NCBI GenBank assembly: GCA_944320765.1
Contig: CALUIS010000022.1
Coordinates: 1 to 52,206, forward strand
Direction: 5' to 3'
DNA: 52,206 nt
Origin: an uncultured Paraprevotella sp.
GTDB lineage: Bacteria > Bacteroidota > Bacteroidia > Bacteroidales > Bacteroidaceae
Below, one piece after another: positions 36,843 through 44,961 of this stretch. The notes under the pieces were generated by a model. It was not told the origin of the DNA and searched no databases. It was given only the letters and a program-made list of their open reading frames with translations. How positions within the stretch are numbered: the stretch's first letter is position 1; each line of letters begins with the position of its first letter. Both the position numbers and the translations under genes were made by a program.

Positions 36843-38168
36843 ATGAAAACGACAACATACGCCCCCCTTGACCGGCAAGAACCGGAAAGCCACAACAGGA
36901 ACCCGTGGAAATGGATTCCCACCCTCTACTTCGCCGAAGCATTGCCTTACGTGGCAGTCATGACCATCTCCACCGTAATGTACGAACGCCTGGGCCTCTC
37001 CAACGCCGAAATCGCGTTCTACACCAGTATGCTCTACCTGCCTTGGGCCATCAAGCCCTTGTGGAGCCCGTTCGTCGACCTGGCCCGAAGCAAACGATGG
37101 TGGATCCTGGCCATGGAGCTGCTCATCGCCGTCGCCATCGCCGGAGTGGCCTTCACGCTGCCTTCGGCCCACTTCCTGGTCCTCACTCTGACGTTCTTCT
37201 GGATCATGGCATTCAGCAGCGCCACCCACGACATCGCGGCGGACGGATTCTACATGCTGGCACTCAGCCCTCATGAACAAACCCTTTACGTAGGAATCCG
37301 CAGCACCTTCTACCGCATCGCCACCATTGCCGGAGGCGGGCTGCTCATCATGCTGGCCGGCGCCCTGGAGACCTTCACCCGGCGCATCGCCTATTCATGG
37401 AGCATCACGTTCTATGCCCTCGCCGCCTTCTTCATCATAGTGACGGCCTACCACTTTTTCCACCTTCCCCGTCCGGTTTGCGACCACACGCGGCACGCCA
37501 CGTCGGCACGGAACCTCCTGAAAGACTTTTTTCTCACTTTCTGGTCCTTCTTCCGGAAGCCACAGGCTCTTCCCGCCATCCTCTTCATGCTGTTCTACCG
37601 GCTGCCGGAAGCCCTGCTCATCAAGATTTCCAACCTCTTCATGATAAAGCCTTTGAGCGAGGGGGGATTAGGTCTCTCTACCCAGGAGATTGGCTTCGTG
37701 CAGGGCACGGTGGGAGTGTTCGGGCTGACGCTGGGCGGCATCATCGGAGGCATCGTGGCCTCGCGGGACGGACTGAAGAAATGGCTGTGGCCGATGGTGT
37801 GGAGCATCACGCTCCCCGACCTGGTCTATGTCTACATGAGCTATTTCCAGACCCAGGATTTCCTGCTCGTCAACGCCCTGGTATTCATCGAGCAGTTCGG
37901 CTACGGATTCGGGTTCACCGCCTACATGCTGTTCCTCATCTACTATTCCCGCGGGGAGCAACAGACTTCCCACTATGCCCTTTGCACGGCGTTCATGGCC
38001 TTGTCCATGATGTTGCCGGGCATGGTCGCCGGAGAGATACAAGAAGCCGTGGGCTATTTTAACTTCTTCCTCATCGTCATGGCCTGCTGCCTCGTGACGG
38101 TCGGAGTGGCCGCACTCCTGAAGATAGACCCTGAGTTCGGAAAGAAAGAGACGCATGGCAGACATTAA
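36843..38168 (+). CDS. AmpG-like MFS permease
   Basis: A 441-residue major-facilitator protein with about 12 TM segments. The N-terminal WIPTLYFAEALPYVAVMTISTVMYERLGLSNAEIAFYTS block, the LPWAIKPLWSPFVD block in TM2-3 and the ATHDIAADGFYM segment match the AmpG group (muropeptide permeases, RhtX-like). AmpG imports GlcNAc-anhydroMurNAc peptides from the periplasm. It starts 9 bp after the SpoIID fusion gene and overlaps the kinase gene by 14 bp, which supports a peptidoglycan-recycling operon. A different sugar or siderophore substrate cannot be excluded. Confidence 0.82.
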   Translation: MKTTTYAPLDRQEPESHNRNPWKWIPTLYFAEALPYVAVMTISTVMYERLGLSNAEIAFYTSMLYLPWAIKPLWSPFVDLARSKRWWILAMELLIAVAIAGVAFTLPSAHFLVLTLTFFWIMAFSSATHDIAADGFYMLALSPHEQTLYVGIRSTFYRIATIAGGGLLIMLAGALETFTRRIAYSWSITFYALAAFFIIVTAYHFFHLPRPVCDHTRHATSARNLLKDFFLTFWSFFRKPQALPAILFMLFYRLPEALLIKISNLFMIKPLSEGGLGLSTQEIGFVQGTVGVFGLTLGGIIGGIVASRDGLKKWLWPMVWSITLPDLVYVYMSYFQTQDFLLVNALVFIEQFGYGFGFTAYMLFLIYYSRGEQQTSHYALCTAFMALSMMLPGMVAGEIQEAVGYFNFFLIVMACCLVTVGVAALLKIDPEFGKKETHGRH

Positions 38169-39048
38169 GAACCCAAACGGGAATCTCGTGCTGGTGGCCG
38201 ACGGCGGCTCCACCAAGACCGACTGGCTACTGGCAGGCGTGGAAAAGACACCCTTGCGTTTCCGCACGCGAGGACTCAATCCGGCCCTGGCCGACGAGGC
38301 ATGCCTCAAAGGCATCCTGCAAAAGGAACTAAGCCCGCAATTGGCCCGCTACTCTTCAGAAGGCGGACTGGCACTCTATTATTATGGAGCCGGCTGCCTG
38401 CCCGACACTTGCCCAAAAATGGAACGCGCACTTTCCGAGGTCCTTCCCGCCGCACACATCGAAGTCCGTTCGGACTTGCTGGGCGCGGCCAGGGCCTTAT
38501 GCGGGCATCGGCCCGGCATCGCATGCATCTTGGGGACGGGGTCCAACTCTTGCCGCTACGACGGGCGGGACATCGTGCGGCGCGTCCCCTCGCTGGGCTA
38601 TATCTTGGGCGATGAAGGCAGCGGGACGGCATTAGGGAAGCGCCTGATAGGCGACTGGCTCAAAGGATTGCTGGACGAAGGGTTGGACCGCGGGCTTTCC
38701 GCCTTCTGCGGACTGGACGAAGCCGGCATCATCCAGAAAGTATACCGCGAACCGGAAGCCAACCGTTTCCTCGCCTCGTTCACCCCGTTCCTGGAAGCAC
38801 ACCGCAATCATCCGCTCGTCCATCGGATAATCACAGACTGTTTCCATACCTTCTTTGAAAGAAATGTAGTAGCTTACCGCCCCGGATCACTCCCCATACA
38901 TTTCGTGGGAAGCATCGCACTCATCTTTAAGGAAGAATTGGAAGAGACGGCAAACCGCCTCGGCCTTCATCTCGGGAAAACACTCAAAGAACCCGTCACG
39001 GACATGCTGGAATACCACCTACAGCCCCCTCATCCGCCATCAACTTAA
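38155..39048 (+). CDS. BadF/BadG-type N-acetyl sugar kinase (NagK/MurK-like)
   Basis: A 297-residue ASKHA-fold kinase: phosphate-1 loop VADGGSTKTDW near 13-23, phosphate-2 block ILGTGSNSC near 125, and GYILGDEGSGTALGKRL. It matches the BadF/BadG/BcrA/BcrD ATPase family, whose Bacteroidota members phosphorylate N-acetylglucosamine or N-acetylmuramic acid (MurK of Tannerella forsythia is of this type). It lacks the Cys cluster of the benzoyl-CoA reductase activators. Third gene of the operon with the SpoIID fusion and the AmpG-like permease; its start overlaps the permease end by 14 bp. Confidence 0.85.
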   Translation: MADIKNPNGNLVLVADGGSTKTDWLLAGVEKTPLRFRTRGLNPALADEACLKGILQKELSPQLARYSSEGGLALYYYGAGCLPDTCPKMERALSEVLPAAHIEVRSDLLGAARALCGHRPGIACILGTGSNSCRYDGRDIVRRVPSLGYILGDEGSGTALGKRLIGDWLKGLLDEGLDRGLSAFCGLDEAGIIQKVYREPEANRFLASFTPFLEAHRNHPLVHRIITDCFHTFFERNVVAYRPGSLPIHFVGSIALIFKEELEETANRLGLHLGKTLKEPVTDMLEYHLQPPHPPST

Positions 39049-39109
39049 AGGAATTTTAAAGAAAATGACGAGTTTTTTGCAAAACATGTTGTACAGCATC
39101 TTTTTTTGC

Positions 39110-39140
39110 TTGCACACCCTTCAAAATGGGGCTATCTTTG
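39110..39140 (+). promoter_or_regulatory. Promoter of small RNA candidate 1
   Basis: TTG at 39110-39112, 20 bp, TATCTTTG at 39133-39140. It is followed by only about 90 bp before a strong terminator. Confidence 0.75.
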
Positions 39141-39144
39141 CATC

Positions 39145-39237
39145 GTTATCCTGAAAACAATCTTTTTACCTTAAACAAAACTAATACCTAAAAAACTAAA
39201 GAATGCGGGCCGCTGTGAAGCGGCCCGCATTTCTTTT
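39145..39237 (+). ncRNA. Small RNA candidate 1
   Basis: From the expected start near 39145 the transcript has an unstructured A-rich 5' part (ACAATCTTTTTACC, AAACTAATACC) and ends in a 15-bp GC-rich hairpin with a GTGA loop (39200-39233) and TTCTTTT. Length about 92 nt. No ORF fits: the only ATG lies in the terminator stem. The hairpin may also end transcription of the upstream kinase operon. Confidence 0.5.
39200..39237 (+). terminator. Strong hairpin terminator
   Basis: AGAATGCGGGCCGCT paired with AGCGGCCCGCATTTCT around the tetraloop GTGA, then a T-rich tail. It serves small RNA candidate 1 and any read-through from the kinase operon. Confidence 0.85.
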
Positions 39238-39310
39238 ACCCTTCCTGCAACCCATTCCTGCCGCATCTTATTAAAAAAAATTAATCCGGAGCTTTTTCTC
39301 CGCCCCTCTC

Positions 39311-39341
39311 TTGCATACGCAAAACAAAAGCACTACCTTTG
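39311..39341 (+). promoter_or_regulatory. Promoter of small RNA candidate 2
   Basis: TTG at 39311-39313, 20 bp, TACCTTTG at 39334-39341. A terminator follows within 45 bp of the expected start. Confidence 0.7.
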
Positions 39342-39345
39342 CACT

Positions 39346-39409
39346 GTGTTTTTCATAGTATTAGATTTAAGGTTAACAAAGGTTGGGTCAGAGCGCTGAC
39401 CCTTTTTTT
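39346..39409 (+). ncRNA. Small RNA candidate 2
   Basis: About 64 nt from the expected start near 39346 to the T-run. The 5' part is A/T-rich and contains TTAAGGTTAACAAAGG. It ends with the perfect self-complementary hairpin GGGTCAGAGCGCTGACCC (39385-39402) and seven T. No ORF is present. Confidence 0.5.
39385..39409 (+). terminator. Terminator of small RNA candidate 2
   Basis: Hairpin GGGTCA-GAGCGC-TGACCC followed by TTTTTTT. Confidence 0.88.
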
Positions 39410-39438
39410 ATACCCCCTCCCGCACGCACGGATGCGGT

Positions 39439-40281
39439 TTATTGGTAAACCCGTACATAATCAATCTCATAACGCATAGGCCAGGCCTCTTCCGACACCG
39501 GTCCGCCGTTGATTCCGCCCACCGCCAGATTCAACAGGATATAATGGGAAGACGCAAACGGATTCTTACCCTCACCCCACGTGCCGTTATAAGTGTCCGC
39601 CAGAAAAATCTCGTTCAGCAACTCATCGTCCAGATAAAGGCGGACAGCCTCCTCCGTCCAGTCCATCCGCCACACATGGAACTCGCTGGCCCAGTCCGGA
39701 TTTTGCTCCAAGAAGTGGGACAATGGGGTGGCCTGGCTGTCCCAGCGGGCCTCCCAGCGCTTGTCCGTGCCCCAAGCGGCATTGGCCATAATGACGGGAC
39801 GGCCTTGGATGCGGTAAAACTCCATCACGTCAATCTCCCCGCACGAGGGCCACTCCATCCTGCTTCCCAAAGTCCAGATGGCGGGCCATGCCCCCTTGGC
39901 CACCGGAATGCGGGCACGCACCTCCAGCCGTCCATAAGTGAACTCAAACTTTCCGGCCGTAGTCAAGGAGGAAGACGTGCATTCCACATAAGGCCGCGAA
40001 GTACGCCAATCCTGCCCGTCTCTCCGGTAAAGCGGATTAGGCCGATGTTCCTTGCGGGCTTCTATCACCAGAAGCCCGTCCCGGCAATAAGCATTGTCCT
40101 GCTGATACCACTGCAGCTCCTCGTTACGGGCATACCCCTCTTCAAAATTCCAATACTTCTCGTCCGGCCGGCCGTCGCGGTCGAACTCGTCGCTCCACAC
40201 CAACTTGTAATCCTGCGCCGCGGCCGAAGCCAGCATGGCCCATCCGGCCAACCACATGCAAAAGAACTTTCTCCTTGCCAT
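39439..40281 (-). CDS. Glycoside hydrolase family 16 (laminarinase-like)
   Basis: A secreted endo-beta-glucanase-type enzyme of 280 residues from the ATG at 40281, with a signal peptide of about 22 residues (ends ASAAAQ). The GH16 active-site block is GEIDVMEF with nucleophile E149, D151 and acid/base E154. Supporting blocks are KLVWSDEFD, GRLEVRARIPVAKGAWPAIWTLG and FHVWRMDWTEEAVRLYLDD. The extra Met after EIDV is the beta-bulge form of beta-1,3-glucanases, so laminarin-type glucans are the likely target. There is no SusC/D neighbour, so it is not in a polysaccharide-utilisation locus here. Sixteen upstream codons to 40329 were rejected because they overlap a TATCTTTA -7-like box (40304-40311). 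Confidence 0.9.
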   Translation of the reverse strand: MARRKFFCMWLAGWAMLASAAAQDYKLVWSDEFDRDGRPDEKYWNFEEGYARNEELQWYQQDNAYCRDGLLVIEARKEHRPNPLYRRDGQDWRTSRPYVECTSSSLTTAGKFEFTYGRLEVRARIPVAKGAWPAIWTLGSRMEWPSCGEIDVMEFYRIQGRPVIMANAAWGTDKRWEARWDSQATPLSHFLEQNPDWASEFHVWRMDWTEEAVRLYLDDELLNEIFLADTYNGTWGEGKNPFASSHYILLNLAVGGINGGPVSEEAWPMRYEIDYVRVYQ

Positions 40282-40351
40282 CTTTTCTGTTTTTAAACCG
40301 GAAGTAAAGATAGCCCATTTGCCAGACAAGGCAAAGAGCCAAGCCTACAAA

Positions 40352-40402
40352 AATAAGGTGGAGGAAGCCCGTCGGACCCCCACGGACATTCTCCACCTTA
40401 TT
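40352..40402 (-). terminator. Terminator after pfkA paralogue 2
   Basis: On the minus strand AATAAGGTGGAG (40402-40391) pairs perfectly with its complement (40363-40352) over a 27-nt loop and is followed by a T-run. Confidence 0.8.
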
Positions 40403-40431
40403 ATATATATACCTTATCTTATGGATGCGCC

Positions 40432-41409
40432 TTAAATGGACAAGATGCCCAGCACGTCGATCAGCTCCTTCTTGATGGGCTTGTCGCTCTTGATGGCATT
40501 GCAGAACGGCACGTAGACCACCTCGTCGTTACGGATGCCGATCATCACGTTGCGCTGTCCTTCCTGCAAGGCACGGATGGCCCCCACGCCCAGGCGGGAA
40601 GCCAGGATACGGTCGGACGCGCTGGGCGAGCCGCCACGCTGCAGGTGTCCCAGGATAGACACGCGCACGTCAAACTCCGGATACTCGTTCTTCACACGGT
40701 CCGCATAGTACATGGCACCACATTTCGGACTCTCCGAGACAATCACCATGCTGGAACTCTTGCTCTTGCGTATGCCACGGCTGATGAACTGCTCCAACTG
40801 GTCGGCGTTCGTGCTGTCCTCCGGGATGATGGCCGCCTCCGCCCCGCTGGCGATGGCGCCGTTCTGTGCCAGGAAGCCCGCATCGCGCCCCATCACTTCG
40901 ATGAAGAAGATGCGCTCGTGCGAGGTGGCCGTGTCGCGGATCTTGTCCACGCACTCCACGATGGTGTTCAGCGTAGTGTCGTAGCCGATGGTCGTATCCG
41001 TGCCGTTGAGGTCGTTGTCAATCGTACCCGGCAAACCGATGCATGGCACGTCGAACTCCTCGGCAAATATGCGCGCGCCGGCCAGCGAACCGTTCCCGCC
41101 GATGACGATGAGGGCATCGATGCCCTGCTCCACCATGTTGTCGTAGGCCTTCTTCCGTCCTTCCGGTGTCATGAAGTCCTTGCTGCGGGCCGTCTTCAGG
41201 ATTGTCCCGCCCCGCTGGATGATATTGCTCACATTCTCCGTGGTGAAGTCTTTGATTTCATTATTGATCAAGCCTTCATATCCTCTGTAAATCCCTTTTA
41301 CCTTCAGCCCGGCCGCAATGCCCGCACGCGTGACGGCGCGGATGGCCGCATTCATGCCCGGCGCATCGCCGCCGGATGTCAGGATACCTATGCAATTAAT
41401 TTTTCCCAT
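40432..41409 (-). CDS. pfkA: 6-phosphofructokinase, paralogue 2
   Basis: 325 residues, clearly paralogous to the protein at 21511-22491: same [21 protein letters not shown] start, [15 protein letters not shown] and [13 protein letters not shown]. The nucleotide loop is GGNGS instead of GGDGS; in E. coli PfkA this Asp103 helps bind Mg-ATP. The Gly that marks ATP-type (rather than PPi-type) enzymes is kept. Activity may therefore differ, or the Asn may be normal for this clade. Single gene with its own -7 box and terminator. Confidence 0.93.
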   Translation of the reverse strand: MGKINCIGILTSGGDAPGMNAAIRAVTRAGIAAGLKVKGIYRGYEGLINNEIKDFTTENVSNIIQRGGTILKTARSKDFMTPEGRKKAYDNMVEQGIDALIVIGGNGSLAGARIFAEEFDVPCIGLPGTIDNDLNGTDTTIGYDTTLNTIVECVDKIRDTATSHERIFFIEVMGRDAGFLAQNGAIASGAEAAIIPEDSTNADQLEQFISRGIRKSKSSSMVIVSESPKCGAMYYADRVKNEYPEFDVRVSILGHLQRGGSPSASDRILASRLGVGAIRALQEGQRNVMIGIRNDEVVYVPFCNAIKSDKPIKKELIDVLGILSI

Positions 41410-41432
41410 GTTAAATTAGAAATTTGACGTTG

Positions 41433-41440
41433 CAAAGATA
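41433..41440 (-). promoter_or_regulatory. -7 box of pfkA paralogue 2
   Basis: TATCTTTG on the minus strand, 23 bp before the ATG at 41409, preceded by a T-rich spacer. No clean -33. Confidence 0.65.
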
Positions 41441-41661
41441 ATATAAAAAAGTGAGATACAGGGCGGATTAAGAAAAATTACCCAAAGGGGACAATACTTG
41501 CGGCATATTCTCCAGCCGGGCGCGGCATGAAGTTGCAAACGTGTGTCAACACCGCCGCCCGGCAAGGCGTACGCCCCTCCCGGACGGTACGCCGCAGGCC
41601 TCTTCGCCCACGGGCCGGCCAAACGAAAAACAGAAATCCGCTCATTTTCTTACCGTTTTAA

Positions 41662-41692
41662 TTGCGGCGTAACACATTTTGTCGTATCTTTG
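41662..41692 (+). promoter_or_regulatory. rpsA promoter
   Basis: TTG at 41662-41664, 20 bp, TATCTTTG at 41685-41692, then a leader of about 57 nt that is A/T-rich with no Shine-Dalgarno. Confidence 0.85.
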
Positions 41693-41753
41693 CAGCCGAT
41701 TATGACAACATAATGTCTAACGTTATTAGTTTTACTATTATCAATTTAACTCA

Positions 41754-43553
41754 ATGGCAGATTTAAAGAACGTAGAACCGTTGGCAGACTTCGACTGGAG
41801 CGCCTACGAGAACGGAGAGTCCCAGACTCAGGAGAGCCACGAGGCTCAGGAAAAGGCCTACGAAGGCTCTTTGAACAAAGTGAACGACCACGAGGTGGTG
41901 GACGGCACGGTCATCGCGATGAACAAGCGCGAGGTGGTGGTCAACATCGGCTTCAAGTCCGACGGCATCATCCCGATGAGCGAGTTCCGCTACAACCCCG
42001 ACCTGAAAGTCGGCGACACGGTGGAAGTTTACATCGAAAACCAGGAAGACAAGAAAGGACAGCTCATCCTCTCCCACAAGAAAGCCCGCGCCACCCGCTC
42101 TTGGGACCGCGTGAACCAGGCGCTCGAGAACGATGAGATCATCAAGGGATATATCAAGTGCCGCACGAAAGGCGGTATGATTGTGGACGTGTTCGGCATC
42201 GAGGCCTTCTTGCCGGGTTCGCAAATCGACGTGAAGCCCATCCGCGACTACGACGTGTTCGTAGGCAAGACGATGGAATTCAAGGTCGTGAAAATCAACC
42301 AGGAGTTCAAGAACGTCGTGGTTTCGCACAAGGCACTCATCGAGGCCGAGCTGGAGCAGCAGAAGAAGGAAATCATCAGCAAGCTCGAGAAAGGGCAGGT
42401 GTTGGAAGGTACGGTCAAGAACATCACTTCCTACGGCGTGTTCGTCGACTTGGGCGGCGTAGACGGTCTGATCCATATCACCGACTTGTCCTGGGGCCGC
42501 GTCAGCGATCCGAAGGAAGTCGTGCAGCTCGACCAGAAAATCAATGTGGTCATCCTCGACTTCGACGATGAGAAGAAGCGCATCGCCCTGGGCCTGAAGC
42601 AGCTCACCCCGCATCCTTGGGATGCCTTGGACCCCAACCTGAAGGTAGGCGACAAGGTGAAGGGCAAGGTTGTGGTGATGGCCGACTACGGCGCATTCAT
42701 CGAGATTGCACCGGGCGTGGAAGGCTTGATTCACGTTTCGGAAATGTCCTGGAGCCAGCACCTGCGCTCCGCACAGGACTTCATGAAGGTGGGCGACGAA
42801 GTGGAGGCAGTCATCCTGACCCTCGACCGCGAAGAGCGCAAGATGTCCTTGGGCATCAAGCAGCTGAAGCCGGATCCATGGGAGGACATCGAAGTGAAGT
42901 ACCCCGTAGGTTCACGCCACATGGCCAAGGTCCGCAACTTCACGAACTTCGGCGTATTCGTGGAAATCGAAGAAGGCGTGGACGGCCTGATCCACATTTC
43001 CGACCTGTCTTGGACGAAGAAAATCAAGCACCCCTCCGAGTTCACGCAGATTGGTGCGGAAATCGAGGTCCAGGTGCTGGAAATCGACAAGGAGAACCGT
43101 CGCCTGAGCCTGGGCCACAAACAGCTCGAGGAGAATCCCTGGGATGTGTTCGAGACGGTCTTCACCGTAGGTTCCGTGCATGAGGGAACGATTGTGGAGA
43201 TGCTGGACAAGGGTGCCGTCATCCAATTGGAATACGGCGTGGAAGGCTTTGCCACTCCGAAGCACTTGGTGAAGGAAGACGGCAGCCAGGCCCAGCTGAA
43301 CGAGAAGCTGCAGTTCAAGGTCATCGAGTTCAACAAGGAAAGCAAGCGCATCATCTTGTCCCACAGCCGCATCTACGAAGACGCACAGCGTGCCGAGGCC
43401 AAGGAAGCCAAAAAGGCAAGCAACGCCGCCAAGAAGAGCTCCAAGAAGGAAGACATCCCTGCCATCCAGAACCAGGCTGCTTCCACCACGCTGGGAGACA
43501 TTGACGCCCTGGCTGCCTTGAAGGCCCAGATGGAAAAGGACGAGAACAAATAA
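41754..43553 (+). CDS. rpsA: 30S ribosomal protein S1
   Basis: Binds mRNA and helps start translation on the 30S subunit. 599 residues with six S1 (OB-fold) repeats, seen as DGTVIAMNKREVVVNIGFKSDG, YIKCRTKGGMIVDVFGIEAFLPG, GTVKNITSYGVFVDLGGVDGLIH, GKVVVMADYGAFIEIAPGVEGLIH, AKVRNFTNFGVFVEIEEGVDGLIH and GTIVEMLDKGAVIQLEYGVEG in shortened form. Repeats 3-5 are the most canonical. The C-terminus is a Lys/Ala-rich tail. Monocistronic with its own promoter and terminator. S1 in Bacteroidota is notable because most mRNAs there lack a Shine-Dalgarno. Confidence 0.97.
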   Translation: MADLKNVEPLADFDWSAYENGESQTQESHEAQEKAYEGSLNKVNDHEVVDGTVIAMNKREVVVNIGFKSDGIIPMSEFRYNPDLKVGDTVEVYIENQEDKKGQLILSHKKARATRSWDRVNQALENDEIIKGYIKCRTKGGMIVDVFGIEAFLPGSQIDVKPIRDYDVFVGKTMEFKVVKINQEFKNVVVSHKALIEAELEQQKKEIISKLEKGQVLEGTVKNITSYGVFVDLGGVDGLIHITDLSWGRVSDPKEVVQLDQKINVVILDFDDEKKRIALGLKQLTPHPWDALDPNLKVGDKVKGKVVVMADYGAFIEIAPGVEGLIHVSEMSWSQHLRSAQDFMKVGDEVEAVILTLDREERKMSLGIKQLKPDPWEDIEVKYPVGSRHMAKVRNFTNFGVFVEIEEGVDGLIHISDLSWTKKIKHPSEFTQIGAEIEVQVLEIDKENRRLSLGHKQLEENPWDVFETVFTVGSVHEGTIVEMLDKGAVIQLEYGVEGFATPKHLVKEDGSQAQLNEKLQFKVIEFNKESKRIILSHSRIYEDAQRAEAKEAKKASNAAKKSSKKEDIPAIQNQAASTTLGDIDALAALKAQMEKDENK

Positions 43554-43569
43554 TTGTTTCCATAAATCC

Positions 43570-43609
43570 AAAAAAAGAGCGGTGAGAAAACATCATCGCT
43601 CTTTTTTTT
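43570..43609 (+). terminator. Terminator after rpsA
   Basis: AAAAAAAGAGCG(G)TGA paired with TCA(T)CGCTCTTTTTTT, loop GAAAACA, ending in eight T. Confidence 0.9.
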
Positions 43610-43610
43610 G

Positions 43611-43618
43611 TACTTTTG
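43611..43618 (+). promoter_or_regulatory. -7 box of rnz
   Basis: TACTTTTG directly after the rpsA terminator, 26 bp before the ATG at 43645. It supports the shorter start of rnz. Confidence 0.6.
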
Positions 43619-43644
43619 CAACATCGGTTATAGATTCTCATGCC

Positions 43645-44559
43645 ATGGAAAAGTTTGAACTGACCATTCTGGGATGCGGCTCCGCGCTCCCCACCACGAG
43701 GCATTTCGCCTCCTCGCAAGTCCTCAACATACGCGAGAAGCTGTATATGATAGACTGCGGGGAAGGCGCACAGCTGCAGATGCGGCGTTCCCGGCTCAAA
43801 TTCACCCACCTCAACCATGTGTTCATCTCCCACCTCCATGGCGACCACTGTTTCGGCCTCATCGGCCTGATTTCCACTTTCGGGCTGCTGGGACGCACGG
43901 CCCCCCTCTTCGTCCACGCCCCGTCGGCTTTCGGCCCCATGCTCCGGTCCATGCTGGACTTCTTCTGCAAGGGGCTGGACTTCACGGTGGAGTTCTGCCC
44001 CGTGGACACCACCCGCTACGGCCTGATACACGAGGACCGCTCCGTCTCGGTCTACTCCCTCCCCCTGTGCCACCGCACGGAATGTAGCGGCTTCCTCTTC
44101 AAGGAAAAGCCCACCCTGCCCCACATCCGGCGGGACATGATCGACTTCTACCATATCCCCGTCTGCGAAATCAACAACATCAAGAACGGGAAAGACTGGG
44201 TGACGGAAGACGGGAAGACCGTCCCCCACGGTTGGCTGACCACCCCGGCCGACCCTCCGCGAAGCTACGCCTACTGTTCCGACACCTGCTACCTGCCCGG
44301 CCTCGGCCCATACCTCCAAGGCGCGGACCTCCTCTTCCACGAGGCCACCTTCCTGCACGAAGACCTGGCCCGCGCACGGGAAACGTTCCACACCACCGCC
44401 CTGCAAGCCGCCACCCTGGCGCGGGACAGCCAAGTGAAACGCCTCTGCATCGGCCACTTCTCCGCCCGGTACGAGAACGAGAGCCTCCTGCTGAAAGAGG
44501 CGCAAAGCGTGTTCGGACACACCATGCTGGCGCGGGAAAACCTCCTCATCAAAATTTAA
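43645..44559 (+). CDS. rnz: Ribonuclease Z
   Basis: Endonuclease that trims tRNA 3' ends. 304 residues from the ATG at 43645. The metallo-beta-lactamase zinc motif HLHGDH is at 63-68; the other metal ligands fit CHRTECSG, YCSDT and GHFSARY. The N-terminus FELTILGCGSALPTTRHFASSQVL is the usual family start. The frame is open 21 codons further upstream to 43582, but these lie in the rpsA terminator and promoter. Confidence 0.95.
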   Translation: MEKFELTILGCGSALPTTRHFASSQVLNIREKLYMIDCGEGAQLQMRRSRLKFTHLNHVFISHLHGDHCFGLIGLISTFGLLGRTAPLFVHAPSAFGPMLRSMLDFFCKGLDFTVEFCPVDTTRYGLIHEDRSVSVYSLPLCHRTECSGFLFKEKPTLPHIRRDMIDFYHIPVCEINNIKNGKDWVTEDGKTVPHGWLTTPADPPRSYAYCSDTCYLPGLGPYLQGADLLFHEATFLHEDLARARETFHTTALQAATLARDSQVKRLCIGHFSARYENESLLLKEAQSVFGHTMLARENLLIKI

Positions 44560-44591
44560 CCCGGGAAAAAGACTTTTTTCACACAATAAAA

Positions 44592-44623
44592 TTTGTTTTT
44601 TCCGTTAGGAATACCTACATTTG
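44592..44623 (+). promoter_or_regulatory. Promoter of the small-protein/L,D-transpeptidase unit
   Basis: TTTG at 44592-44595, exactly 20 bp, TACATTTG at 44616-44623: a full consensus match. A 10-bp inverted repeat brackets the -7 box. Confidence 0.85.
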
Positions 44624-44640
44624 CCATGAACTAACGGAAA
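44599..44640. promoter_or_regulatory. Operator-like inverted repeat over the promoter
   Basis: TTTCCGTTAG (44599-44608) and CTAACGGAAA (44631-44640) are perfect complements separated by 22 bp, centred on the -7 box and start point. The size and place suit a dimeric repressor or an mRNA 5' hairpin. No regulator is recognised. Confidence 0.5.
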
Positions 44641-44647
44641 TGGGACA

Positions 44648-44953
44648 ATGATGAAAAAGACACTTCTTCTGATTCTGGCGGCTTTCGCCCTGACCTCGTC
44701 GGGGACGTGCCGGGTACAGGAAGAAAATGAAGGCCCGGCCACGGAACTCGCGGCCGCGTCCATAGTAGTCAATGGCTCCACCCTCTCCGTCCGCAACGCC
44801 AACGGAAGCACGCTGGAAGTTTTCTCACTGACCGGTGCCAAAGTGGCCGCCATCCGCATCGACAGCAATGAGAAAACGGTCAACCTCTCCCTGAAGAAAG
44901 GTTGCTACATCCTGAAAATCGGCAAGGTCGTACGCAAGATTTCCATCCGCTGA
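44648..44953 (+). CDS. Small exported protein with sorting-domain-like fold
   Basis: A 101-residue protein with a signal peptide (about 1-20). After a short linker (about 21-45) the rest, SIVVNGSTLSVRNANGSTLEVFSLTGAK...KKGCYILKIGKVVRKI, looks like the C-terminal sorting domain of type IX secreted proteins or the related Bacteroides C-terminal beta domains, here without any cargo domain. A frame-preserving start one codon later exists (MKK). It ends 8 bp before the L,D-transpeptidase gene and shares its promoter. Function unknown; a resemblance to sorting domains is judged by eye only. Confidence 0.65.
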   Translation: MMKKTLLLILAAFALTSSGTCRVQEENEGPATELAAASIVVNGSTLSVRNANGSTLEVFSLTGAKVAAIRIDSNEKTVNLSLKKGCYILKIGKVVRKISIR

Positions 44954-44961
44954 ACCTCCCC

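Larger units (their letters stand above)
39049..39438. other. Gap with two promoter-terminator modules
   Basis: A 390-bp gap between the sugar kinase and the convergent GH16 gene. It has no protein gene but two complete promoter-terminator pairs in the same direction (39110-39236 and 39311-39409). The first 60 bp are A/T-rich without features. Confidence 0.7.
41410..41753. other. Divergent promoter region of pfkA paralogue 2 and rpsA
   Basis: A 344-bp divergent gap with the pfkA -7 box at the left and the rpsA promoter at the right. Between them is a GC-rich part with one small inverted repeat (GGCGTAC 41566-41572 / GTACGCC 41587-41593). No gene was seen; a 68-codon minus ORF there has no protein-like features. 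Confidence 0.6.

Noticed and set aside
39206..39277. 23-codon ORF starting in the first terminator hairpin of the 39-kb gap
   Set aside because: Its ATG is inside the terminator stem, so it would hardly be transcribed or translated.
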